Shown: one piece after another, positions 55,985 to 62,910 of the stretch
How positions within the stretch are numbered: position 1 is the stretch's first letter
Layout of the letters: each line of letters begins with the position of its first letter
Translations under genes and position numbers: made by a program
DNA from: Streptomyces flavofungini
Lineage (GTDB): Bacteria; Actinomycetota; Actinomycetes; Streptomycetales; Streptomycetaceae
Length of the DNA: 64,000 nt
Direction: 5' to 3'
Assembly: GCF_030388665.1 (NCBI RefSeq)
Contig: NZ_CP128846.1
Coordinates: 992,001-1,056,000, forward strand
Notes under the pieces: model-generated
What the model saw: only the letters and a program-made list of their open reading frames with translations
What the model was told of the DNA's origin: nothing
The model's database searches: none

Positions 55985-56714
55985 GGGGGGCGGGGCTGCG
56001 GGCGAGGAACACGAACTCCCTGCCCGGCCGGTCGGGCGCGTCGCGTACGTCCACCAGCGCGTACCCCGCGTCGGCCAGGTCCGCCTCGACCTCCTCGCGC
56101 TCGCGGAACCGCAGCGTCGAGTCCGACGTGAGGACCTGCCCGTCCGAGGCGAAGAGATAACTCCACCGGAACGTCACCAGCGGCCCCTCGACGCCGACCA
56201 GGTCCACCCAGCTCTCGACCGCGCCGACGCCGGGCACATCCGTCACGCCGTACGAGGCCTCGCGGTTCCACTCCTCCCAGGCGCGCCGCGCCGGAACGCG
56301 GGTCTCGAACACGAGGTGCCCGCCCGGACGCAGCGCGGTGCGGGCTCCCTCCAGGGTCGCCCGCCACTCCCCCGGATCGGTGATCGCCTGGGCGACGTTC
56401 GCCGTCATCGTCGCGAGGTCGGCCCGGAGCGGGGGCAGCGCGGTCGCGTCGCCGTGGATCCACCGCACCCGCTCGGCGCCCGCCTTGGCCCTGGCCACGT
56501 CGAGGGAGGCCCCGGCCGGGTCGACGCCGACGACGTCGACGCCCCGAGCGGCGAGGAGCAGCGCGAACACGCCGGTGCCGCAGCCGATGTCCAGGACCTG
56601 CCGCGCCCCGAGCTCCTCGGCGAGGCGCAGATACGGGTCCAGGTCACCGCGATCGGGGTCGAGCGGGTCGTAGAGCGCGGCCAGGCGCGGGTCCTGGAAG
56701 TGGTCGGCTGCCAT
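55977..56714 (-). CDS. class I SAM methyltransferase
   Basis: 245 residues. SAM motif VLDIGCGTGVFALLLA (about 40-55), acidic VVGVDPA, and HGDATALPPL. Family of small-molecule methyltransferases; no substrate clue. ATG 56714 follows TACCTT by seven bases, so a leaderless mRNA is possible. 3' overlap of eight bases with the convergent kinase gene. Confidence 0.87.
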   Translation of the reverse strand: MAADHFQDPRLAALYDPLDPDRGDLDPYLRLAEELGARQVLDIGCGTGVFALLLAARGVDVVGVDPAGASLDVARAKAGAERVRWIHGDATALPPLRADLATMTANVAQAITDPGEWRATLEGARTALRPGGHLVFETRVPARRAWEEWNREASYGVTDVPGVGAVESWVDLVGVEGPLVTFRWSYLFASDGQVLTSDSTLRFREREEVEADLADAGYALVDVRDAPDRPGREFVFLARSPAPLM

Positions 56715-56778
56715 GGCGGCGAAGGTACCCGCAGACGGCGGCCCGGGCAGGGGATTTTCGGGCGGCCCCGGGGCCGGT

Positions 56779-56822
56779 CCTGTCCCGGCCCCGCCCCGGC
56801 CCGGCCCCGGCCCCGGGACAGG
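56779..56822. terminator. strong GC hairpin between AraC-type and methyltransferase genes
   Basis: CCTGTCCCGG (56779-56788) pairs with CCGGGACAGG (56813-56822), with further GGCC pairing inside. It lies downstream of the AraC-type gene and upstream of the methyltransferase. Confidence 0.65.
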
Positions 56823-56894
56823 GCGCGCGATGAAGAGGGCACGGAAGTCCGCGCTGGTGCGCAGCGGTTCGGCGTCGGTCGGAAGGTCACGCGC

Positions 56895-57431
56895 TCACCC
56901 CGCGGAGCGCCCCCGCAGAGCTGCGGAAGCACTGACTCCGGAAACGCCGCTCTCCGTCCGCGCCCGCGCGTAGGCACCCGGCGTACGCCCGAAGTGCTTG
57001 CGGAACGCGAGGATGTAGCCGTTCGTGCTCACGAACCCCACGCTCGCCGCGACCGCGCCCACTCGGTGCCCCTGGGCGAGGAGCGTCAGGGAGTGGTTGA
57101 GGCGCAGCCGGGTGCGCCACTCGGAGAAGGCGAGCCCGGTCTCCGCGCGGAAGGCGCGGCGCAGGCTGGTGGAGCTGGTGAAGAGGCGCTCCGCCCACTC
57201 GGACGCGGTCCGCGGGTCGTCGGGGTGCCGCAGCAGCGCCCCGGCGACCGCCCGGGCCGCGCGGCTCGTGGGCTGCGGCAGCGGCAGGAAGTCCGCCTGC
57301 CCGTCCGTCAGGGCGGTGAACAGGGCGGCGTCGTCGGCCGCGGTGCCCGGTACGTCGGCGTCGCGCATGCGCCCCACGAGCAGGCGCCGCTGGGCCGCGC
57401 TGACGTTCACGAGAGCCGCGCCCGCGGCCAC
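56895..57431 (-). CDS. short AraC-family regulator, probably truncated or frameshifted
   Basis: 178 residues. The C-terminal AraC DNA-binding domain is clear (about 70-160; TASEWAERLFTSSTSLRRAF, VGAVAASVGFVSTNGYILAFRKHFG, TPGAYA in part). The usual N-terminal cupin (about 90 or more residues) is missing, and the GTG at 57431 has no ribosome site. Thirty bases upstream, an AGGAGG-GTG start (57460) opens a different frame that stops after 17 codons; loss of two bases within GTGTGG would join them. Either a frameshift disrupted a compact gene or a leader peptide is present. An iron-box-like palindrome lies upstream. Confidence 0.65.
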   Translation of the reverse strand: MAAGAALVNVSAAQRRLLVGRMRDADVPGTAADDAALFTALTDGQADFLPLPQPTSRAARAVAGALLRHPDDPRTASEWAERLFTSSTSLRRAFRAETGLAFSEWRTRLRLNHSLTLLAQGHRVGAVAASVGFVSTNGYILAFRKHFGRTPGAYARARTESGVSGVSASAALRGRSAG

Positions 57432-57460
57432 ACCGTTGCGTACCGTGCGTCCGCCCTCAC
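57407..57460 (-). other. 17-codon frame with strong ribosome site, possible leader peptide or frameshifted gene start
   Basis: AGGAGG (complement of 57466-57471), five bases, GTG 57460, then VRADARYATVWPRARLS and TGA. It overlaps the annotated start of the AraC-type gene in another frame. Confidence 0.45.
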
Positions 57461-57538
57461 GAAATCCTCCTGCCCCCGGGATCCACGGATCGGCCCCTCA
57501 ATGTGAGCTGTGCGCCACCGACTCGGACCGCCGAAAGC

Positions 57539-57559
57539 AAGGTAAGGGTACCCTAACTT
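57539..57559. promoter_or_regulatory. putative iron box (DmdR/IdeR type)
   Basis: GTAAGGGTACCCTAAC with flanking AAG/CTT gives a 19-21 bp imperfect palindrome close to the actinobacterial iron-regulator consensus TTAGGTTAGGCTAACCTAA. It lies about 80-100 bases before the AraC-type gene start region on the minus strand. Confidence 0.6.
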
Positions 57560-57715
57560 TCCGTGCGGCCCGTGAGGAGCACAACCACCCACGCCCCCTG
57601 CGTCCCCACGGTGACACCACCGTCGCCCCTGGCCGGACGACGAGGACGCCGAGCACCTGCTCGCCGGGGCCACCACCTCTGAGCCCTCACGGCGCCCGGA
57701 CGCGGTGAGGCCGCG

Positions 57716-58348
57716 TCAGGGCGCGGCGAGGTGGCGGGTGTCCCCCACCCTGACGACCTGGCGGTTGTGGAAGAAGTCGTCCTCGCGCAGCACCGTGATG
57801 CTCCCGGACGGCGCCCGGAAGCTGACGGAGCCGACGGACTCGTACGGCATCTTGATCCAGGCCGCGACGACGAAGGTCAGGGCGAACCCGTGCGTCACGA
57901 CGATCTGGTACTCGCGTGGGCGCCGCAGGAGTTCGTCCATGGCGTCGTAGACGCGGCGCGCGCACTCGCCCCTGGACTCGGCACCCGGCAGGCCCTCGCG
58001 GTGCCCCATCCGGTCCCCCTCGGCCGGGGGCGGCACGAACCGCCGGTCCAGCCACTCCTGCGGTCCGCCCTCCGCCTCGCCGTAGGACTTCTCCCGCAGC
58101 CTGCGGTCCAGGATCGGCTGCACACCGAAGAGTTCACCGACGGCGTCGGCGGTCCGCGCGGCGCGGCGCAGGTCCGAGGTGACCACCTCGACGTCCGCGC
58201 CCTCGGAGATGTCGGCGCGCAGCGCCCTGGCGATGTCGCCGGCGGCGCTGAGCCCGGCGGGTGTGAGGTCGGAGTCGTGCCAGCCTCCGACCACCTTCTC
58301 GATGTGGTGCGTGGCCTCCGGGTGGGCGATGACGTAAATGCTGCGCAT
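57716..58348 (-). CDS. histidine phosphatase-family protein
   Basis: 210 residues. The usual RHG motif reads AHP (VIAHPEATHH): the catalytic His stays but the first Arg is Ala. Later motifs are kept: SDLRRAARTAD (Arg) and VVTHGFALT (second His), with GGWHDSDLTPAG. Could be an active phosphatase variant with altered substrate or weak activity. ATG 58348; AAAGG nine bases upstream. Confidence 0.85.
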   Translation of the reverse strand: MRSIYVIAHPEATHHIEKVVGGWHDSDLTPAGLSAAGDIARALRADISEGADVEVVTSDLRRAARTADAVGELFGVQPILDRRLREKSYGEAEGGPQEWLDRRFVPPPAEGDRMGHREGLPGAESRGECARRVYDAMDELLRRPREYQIVVTHGFALTFVVAAWIKMPYESVGSVSFRAPSGSITVLREDDFFHNRQVVRVGDTRHLAAP

Positions 58349-58422
58349 CAGGGCGTGCCTTTCGCGTGTGTGCGGGACGTGGGTGTTCGCTGTGCTCACC
58401 GCGCTCAAGGGTGCGGGAGCGG

Positions 58423-59838
58423 CTAGGGATCCGGCGTGGCGGTCACCGGCCGCGCCGCCTCCCCGTCCCCGGCGTCCGCCGTCCCCCCGGCGCCCCCAGC
58501 CCCCTTCGCGCTGCTCACACTCGTCGCATCCTCCACCGCCGTGCGACGGCGCACCCACAGCAGGGCGCCCGCGAGCAGGACGGCGCCGCCGAGCAGCCAG
58601 CGCGGCGAGCCCTGCGGGAGGTGCCCGATGACCAATCCCGTTCCGGCGCCGACCAGTTGGAGGGAGAGCGACTGGACGGACAGGGCGGTGGCGCGGCCGC
58701 TGCTGTCGACACGCCGGTGCAGGATGTCGTTCTCGCTCGGGCCCGCCGCGCCGAGCCCCACGTACACGAGGGCGTAGCCGAGCACCGCGAGGGTGAGCGG
58801 GGCCGGGCCCGACGCGACGGCGGTGAGGCCGAGGAGCAGCAGTCCGCCCGCCGACGCGCCGAGGCCCACGAGGACCGCGCGTTCACTGCCGCCCGCGTAC
58901 CGGGCGAGGGGCGGGCCGAGGTGGCTGCCCGCCATCGAGCACAGGTATCCGGCGCAGGCGAGGCCCGCGAACAGCACCGCCCCCGACTCCGGGGCGCCGG
59001 TCAGGTCGACGGCCCTGCCGGGGGTCAGGACCTCCACGGTGACGAGCGCGCTGCCCGCCGCACCGGCACTGAGGACGATCCGCCGCACCAGCACGTCCCT
59101 GCCGCCGAGACGGACTCCGGCGACGACGGTGGCGGGGACCCCGCGAAGGACTCCGCGCAGGGTGGTGCGCCGCCGGGGCGGCTCGGGCAGCGCGATCAGG
59201 ACGTACGCCAGGAAGCCGATCTCGACGACGGCGCCGAGCAGGGCCGGTACGGACAGCGGGATGACGAGCCCGGAGGTCGCGTCGGCGAGGCGGGCGCCGA
59301 GGTCGGAGCCGAGGCCGAGGAGCCAGGGCAGGGCGCCGCCGATCAGGACCCCGGCCGCGAGGGCGGCGGAGGTGGCGGCGCCGCCGCGGGCGAGACCGGT
59401 GCGCAACTCGGCGTCGGGGCCCGCGCTCGCGTGCACCGTGTCGACGTACCAGGCCTCGGCGGGGCCGCTCGACAGAGCGCGGCCCGCGCCCTTGAGGGCC
59501 ATGCCGAGGGCGAGCACCCAAGCGGTGGTGCCGAGCGCGTGCAGGACCAGTCCGACGAGGTCGAACAGGCCCGCCGCGGCGAGCACGGCGCGGCGTCCGA
59601 GCACGTCGGACAGGCCACCGGTGGGGAGTTCGAGGGCGGCGGCGGTGAGCGAGTGCGCCGCGACGCACCCGGCGACGGCCGCGAGGGCGAGCCCGCGCTC
59701 GGTCATGAGCGCCACCATGGGCGCGATGGCGAGGCCGAGCGGCAGCCAGAACAGCGCGCAGACGGTGACGTAGCGACGGCGGGCGGTGCGGGGGTCGAGG
59801 GGCACGGGGCCGGGCAGGGGAGCGCTGGAGTCAGTCAT
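58423..59838 (-). CDS. MFS transporter
   Basis: 471 residues with about twelve membrane helices. Loop motif GGLSDVLGRRAVL between helices 2 and 3 is the MFS signature; GPAEAWYVD is typical of a multidrug-type subgroup. The Gly/Ala tail after the last helix is disordered. ATG 59838 overlaps the stop of the upstream regulator by eight bases, so the efflux pump is coupled to its regulator. Confidence 0.9.
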   Translation of the reverse strand: MTDSSAPLPGPVPLDPRTARRRYVTVCALFWLPLGLAIAPMVALMTERGLALAAVAGCVAAHSLTAAALELPTGGLSDVLGRRAVLAAAGLFDLVGLVLHALGTTAWVLALGMALKGAGRALSSGPAEAWYVDTVHASAGPDAELRTGLARGGAATSAALAAGVLIGGALPWLLGLGSDLGARLADATSGLVIPLSVPALLGAVVEIGFLAYVLIALPEPPRRRTTLRGVLRGVPATVVAGVRLGGRDVLVRRIVLSAGAAGSALVTVEVLTPGRAVDLTGAPESGAVLFAGLACAGYLCSMAGSHLGPPLARYAGGSERAVLVGLGASAGGLLLLGLTAVASGPAPLTLAVLGYALVYVGLGAAGPSENDILHRRVDSSGRATALSVQSLSLQLVGAGTGLVIGHLPQGSPRWLLGGAVLLAGALLWVRRRTAVEDATSVSSAKGAGGAGGTADAGDGEAARPVTATPDP

Positions 59839-60613
59839 GGGTGTAACCCCGCACGCGTCTGGGGGTGGCCTCGCCCGCCTCGACGGAACCGCTCACTTCG
59901 AGAGGACCGCCCGCCTCGACGGAACCGTCCACTCCGCCAGAACCAGCCACCTCAGCGGGACCACCCGCACCAGCGGGACCTCCCCCTGCCCCCTCGTCCC
60001 CCGCCCCTCGCCCGACGATCGGCAGCCCCGCGAAGACCACCGCGACCTTCTCGGCCCGTTCCTTCCCCGCGTCGCGTGCCGTCAGTTCCTCCAGCTTGTC
60101 CTCGAAGGACTGCTTGAGCTCGGCCAGCGACTCGGGCGTGAGCATGGGCATCAGGTCCGTGATGCCGGACGGCTCCAGCCATTCCCGCGCCAGTCGCCCG
60201 GCAGCCCTGTCCGCCTCGTACCACCCCACCAACTCCCCCAGGTGGGCGACCTGACGGCGGGCCATCTCGCCCATGAACTGGCGGCCGACGGGGGACGCGT
60301 CCATGGCCTCGTGGTCCCACGTGGTCACCGCGTGCACCGCGCGCCAGCGGCGCTCGCGGCTGTCGCGGTGCTCCGCCTCGGCGACGAAGGCGTACTTCGC
60401 GAGGACGCGCAGGTGGTAGCTGGTCGAGGCGGAGGACTCCCCGGTCCGGGCCGCGAGCTCGCTCGCCGTCGCGGGTCCGTCCATGCGCAGCAGGCCGAGC
60501 AGCCGGACCCGCAGCGGATGCGTCAGCGCCTTGATGGCGGCGGGCTCCCGCTCCGGGTCGAGGACCCGCAGGTGGTCCGCCGGGCGCTTCACGTGACGCT
60601 CTTCGTCTGCCAT
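59831..60613 (-). CDS. ArsR/winged-helix regulator with Gly-rich tail
   Basis: 260 residues. Winged helix (about 25-100; IKALTHPLRVRLLGLLRMDGPATASELAARTGESSASTSYHLRVL in part), a helical middle region with His/Met/Asp, then a C-terminal 60-residue Gly/Ala/Glu repeat tail (SVEAGG type). No metal Cys motif, so the ligand is likely an organic drug. ATG 60613 follows TACGCT by six bases (leaderless). Operator overlaps its -35. Co-translated with the MFS pump. Confidence 0.88.
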   Translation of the reverse strand: MADEERHVKRPADHLRVLDPEREPAAIKALTHPLRVRLLGLLRMDGPATASELAARTGESSASTSYHLRVLAKYAFVAEAEHRDSRERRWRAVHAVTTWDHEAMDASPVGRQFMGEMARRQVAHLGELVGWYEADRAAGRLAREWLEPSGITDLMPMLTPESLAELKQSFEDKLEELTARDAGKERAEKVAVVFAGLPIVGRGAGDEGAGGGPAGAGGPAEVAGSGGVDGSVEAGGPLEVSGSVEAGEATPRRVRGYTHD

Positions 60614-60619
60614 ACGGCG

Positions 60620-60676
60620 AGCGTAGAACGATCGGACCACTTTCCCAAAGAGTTTTTGCAGACTTTCTTTGGGAAA
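60620..60676 (-). promoter_or_regulatory. promoter and operator of the ArsR-MFS pair
   Basis: Minus-strand -10 TACGCT (complement of 60620-60625) and TTGGGA (complement of 60643-60648) as -35, 17 bases apart. A perfect 10-bp inverted repeat TTTCCCAAAG (60641-60650) / CTTTGGGAAA (60667-60676) covers the -35, so regulator binding would block RNA polymerase. Confidence 0.68.
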
Positions 60677-60745
60677 TCGCGCCGGGACATGCCGCGCCCC
60701 CCGCCGCGAGTCGCGACGGGGGGCGCGGGGTGCGCTCACGCAGGG

Positions 60746-60919
60746 TCAGTCGATACCGGGGAGGATGTGCGGCTCCGCGAGGTCGTCCTCGTATCCGGCG
60801 AGCCGGATGGGAGCCGCCTTGGCCCACGCTTCCAGGTTGCGGAGCTTCTGGGGGCGTCCGCCCCGCTCGCCGCCGCGATCGGTCGGCCGCTTCTCCTGCT
60901 TGGTCAGATCTGGTGTCAC
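60746..60919 (-). CDS. 57-residue hypothetical protein
   Basis: GTG 60919 with AAAGGAG six bases upstream, stop TGA 60746-60748. The N-terminal half is basic and polar (LTKQEKRPTDRGGERGGRPQ), the C-terminal half is acidic and Leu/Pro-containing (LAGYEDDLAEPHILPGID). Codon use has strong GC third positions. No Cys, no membrane segment, no signal peptide. The leader-like first half and compact tail recall peptide precursors, but no modifying enzyme is adjacent. Function unknown. Confidence 0.65.
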   Translation of the reverse strand: MTPDLTKQEKRPTDRGGERGGRPQKLRNLEAWAKAAPIRLAGYEDDLAEPHILPGID

Positions 60920-61336
60920 CGCGCACTCCTTTGTGTCGCGTAACGGAAGAACGATGGCTGCGCTTACTGCGCTGTCTTCTCGGTCGCGGTGGCGCCGTGT
61001 CCGGGCGGGAGCGCGGCAGCGGGTCGCAGCCTGTCCCGGGGCGGCGTAGCGGCGCTGGTGCGCGCCGCGTGGCCGTCCGTTCGCCCTAGGTTAACCAAAT
61101 GAGCGCGGGTCTGCTCGATGGCGCCAATCCAAAGGGTGGATTCCGGACATGCCTTATTCACGAGGGGGTCCGACCTCTCTCGTGAGGCGGCCCGGACCTA
61201 CGCGCCAGGCAGCCCGGCGGGTGCGGTGACTGCCGCTTGTCGGGCTCGCAGGCCCGCGCGGTGGCTACCGCTTGCCGGGCTCGCAGGCCCGCGCGGTGGC
61301 TACCGCTTGCCGGGCTCGCACACGCCCGTGCGGCGG
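60920..61336. other. 417-bp region with tandem repeats and promoter-like AT stretch
   Basis: Upstream of the small gene there is GGTTAACC (within CTAGGTTAACC, about 61085-61095) of unknown role. From 61226 to 61355 lie four tandem copies related to the 3' end of the zinc-ribbon SDR gene. A 65-codon open frame here lacks a ribosome site and normal codon use. Confidence 0.6.
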
Positions 61337-61355
61337 CTACCACTTGCCGGGCTTG
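61226..61355. repeat. 35-bp tandem repeats copied from a gene end
   Basis: Units 61226-61260, 61261-61295, 61296-61332 (variant, 37 bp) and 61333-61355 (partial; the real 3' end of the SDR gene). Each contains GCTTGCCGGGCT or a close variant, the complement of the PGK codons; copies 2-4 keep an in-frame stop after them. Confidence 0.85.
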
Positions 61356-62836
61356 TAGTCCTTGAGGAACACCCCGTACAGGTCCTCGCCCGCCTCGCCG
61401 CGCACCACCGGGTCGTACACCCGGGCCGCGCCGTCGACCAGGTCGAGCGGGGCGTGGAAGCCTTCCTCGGCGAGGCGCAGCTTGTCGTGGTGGGGGCGCT
61501 CGTCGGTGATCCAGCCGGTGTCGACCGAGGTCATGAGGATGCCGTCGGTCTCGAACATCTCCTGGCCGCTGGTGCGCGTCACCATGTTCATCGCGGCCTT
61601 GGCGGCGTTGGTGTTCGGGTGCCCCGCGCCCTTGTAGCCACGGCCGAAGACGCCCTCCATCGCCGAGACGTTGACGACGTAGGCGCGTCCGCTCGACGCC
61701 TTCTTCGCGGCCTCGGCCATCATCGGCCGCAGGTGGCTGATCAGGATGAAGGGCGCGGTGTAGTTGCACAGCTGGGTCTCGAGCAGCTCCACCGGGGAGA
61801 TCTGTTCGATGGTCTGCACCCAGGTGTTGGTGTCCACGACGTCCGGCACCAGGCCGCCCGCGTCGATGGCGGTGCCCGCCAGGTGCCGCTCGACGCTGGC
61901 GTTGCCCGCGACCAGGGCGAGGTCGGCGACCTGCTGCGCGTCCAGGTCGCTGACGCCGACGGGCAGCGCGGCCGGTCCGCCGAGCTCGCCGACCGCGCCG
62001 GAATTGAAGGCGCCGATCACGTGGTGGGCGGGCAGTTCCCCGGCGGGCAGCGGGGCGTTCTCGCCCTCGACGAGCGCGGCGTAGGCGGAGGGCAGACGCC
62101 GCACGGTCTGCGTCGCGTTGTTGATGAGGATGTCGAGCGGTCCCTGCCCCGCGACCTGCTCGGCCAGGCCGACCACCTGCCCGGGGTCGCGCAGGTCGAT
62201 GCCGACGATCTCCAGGCGGTGCAGCCAGTCCGCCGAGTCGTCCATGGCCTTGAAGCGGCGGATGGCGTCCTTGGGGAAGCGGGTCGTGATGGTGGTGTGC
62301 GCGCCGTCGCGCAGGAGCCGCAGCGCGATGTACATGCCGATCTTGGCGCGACCGCCGGTGAGCAGGGCGCGCTTGCCGGTGAGGTCGGCGCGGGCGTCGC
62401 GCTTGGCGCGGTTCTCGGCGGCGCAGGTCTGGCAGAGCTGGTGGTAGAAGTAGTCGACTTCCACGTACCGCGTCTTGCAGGTGTAGCAGGAGCGGGGGCG
62501 CTGGAGTATCCCCGCGATCTGGCCCGCCTCGGTGACGGAGGACGGCAGGATGCCTTCGGTCTCGTCGTCGATGCGCTGCGCGGAGCCGGTGGCGGTGGCC
62601 TCGGTGACGGCCTTGTCGTGGGCGGTCTTGGCGGCCCTGCGCTCCTGGCGGCGGCGCTGCTTCACGGTGCGGTAGATCCCGGCGGTGGCGCGGCGCACGG
62701 TGATCGCGTCGGGGTGGTCGACGTCCAGCTGGTCCAGCTCGTCGAGGACGCTGAGGCAGACGGCGAGCCGCTCGGGGTCGATACCCGGGCCGAACTCACC
62801 GGCGCCCTGCTGCTGGCTGTCCTCTGTCACCGTCAT
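61337..62836 (-). CDS. large SDR-type protein with zinc ribbon, atypical active site
   Basis: 499 residues. N-terminal helical region (1-110), zinc ribbon with Cys117, Cys120, Cys135 and Cys138, then a Rossmann fold (TGGRAKIG, about 160-167; INNATQ; VVNVSAMEG Ser). At the YxxxK position the sequence reads TNAAK, so the catalytic Tyr is Thr. The family is found in actinomycetes; reduced or different chemistry is likely. ATG 62836. Its 3' end has been tandemly duplicated downstream. Role unknown. Confidence 0.8.
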   Translation of the reverse strand: MTVTEDSQQQGAGEFGPGIDPERLAVCLSVLDELDQLDVDHPDAITVRRATAGIYRTVKQRRRQERRAAKTAHDKAVTEATATGSAQRIDDETEGILPSSVTEAGQIAGILQRPRSCYTCKTRYVEVDYFYHQLCQTCAAENRAKRDARADLTGKRALLTGGRAKIGMYIALRLLRDGAHTTITTRFPKDAIRRFKAMDDSADWLHRLEIVGIDLRDPGQVVGLAEQVAGQGPLDILINNATQTVRRLPSAYAALVEGENAPLPAGELPAHHVIGAFNSGAVGELGGPAALPVGVSDLDAQQVADLALVAGNASVERHLAGTAIDAGGLVPDVVDTNTWVQTIEQISPVELLETQLCNYTAPFILISHLRPMMAEAAKKASSGRAYVVNVSAMEGVFGRGYKGAGHPNTNAAKAAMNMVTRTSGQEMFETDGILMTSVDTGWITDERPHHDKLRLAEEGFHAPLDLVDGAARVYDPVVRGEAGEDLYGVFLKDYKPGKW

Positions 62837-62910
62837 GGCCGCTGTCGTTCCTCATCGCGTTCGTGCCGCGGCTCGTCTGAGGTGACCGCGGAAGCTCCAA
62901 AAGCGGAACT

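Noticed and set aside
57560..57715. Small gene encoding DDEDAEHLLAGATTSE-like residues on the plus strand
   Set aside because: A stop codon lies just upstream in frame and no start codon is available; at most a remnant.
60746..60919. Lasso peptide precursor
   Set aside because: The tail has Gly then acidic residues, but no leader peptidase, cyclase or recognition protein gene lies in the window; kept only as an unknown small protein.
60964..61161. 65-codon minus-strand frame before the small gene
   Set aside because: GTG start without ribosome site; codon third positions unlike real genes; no recognisable pattern.
61226..61355. CRISPR array or attachment site
   Set aside because: Units abut directly and derive from the neighbouring gene end; no integrase and no spacers.
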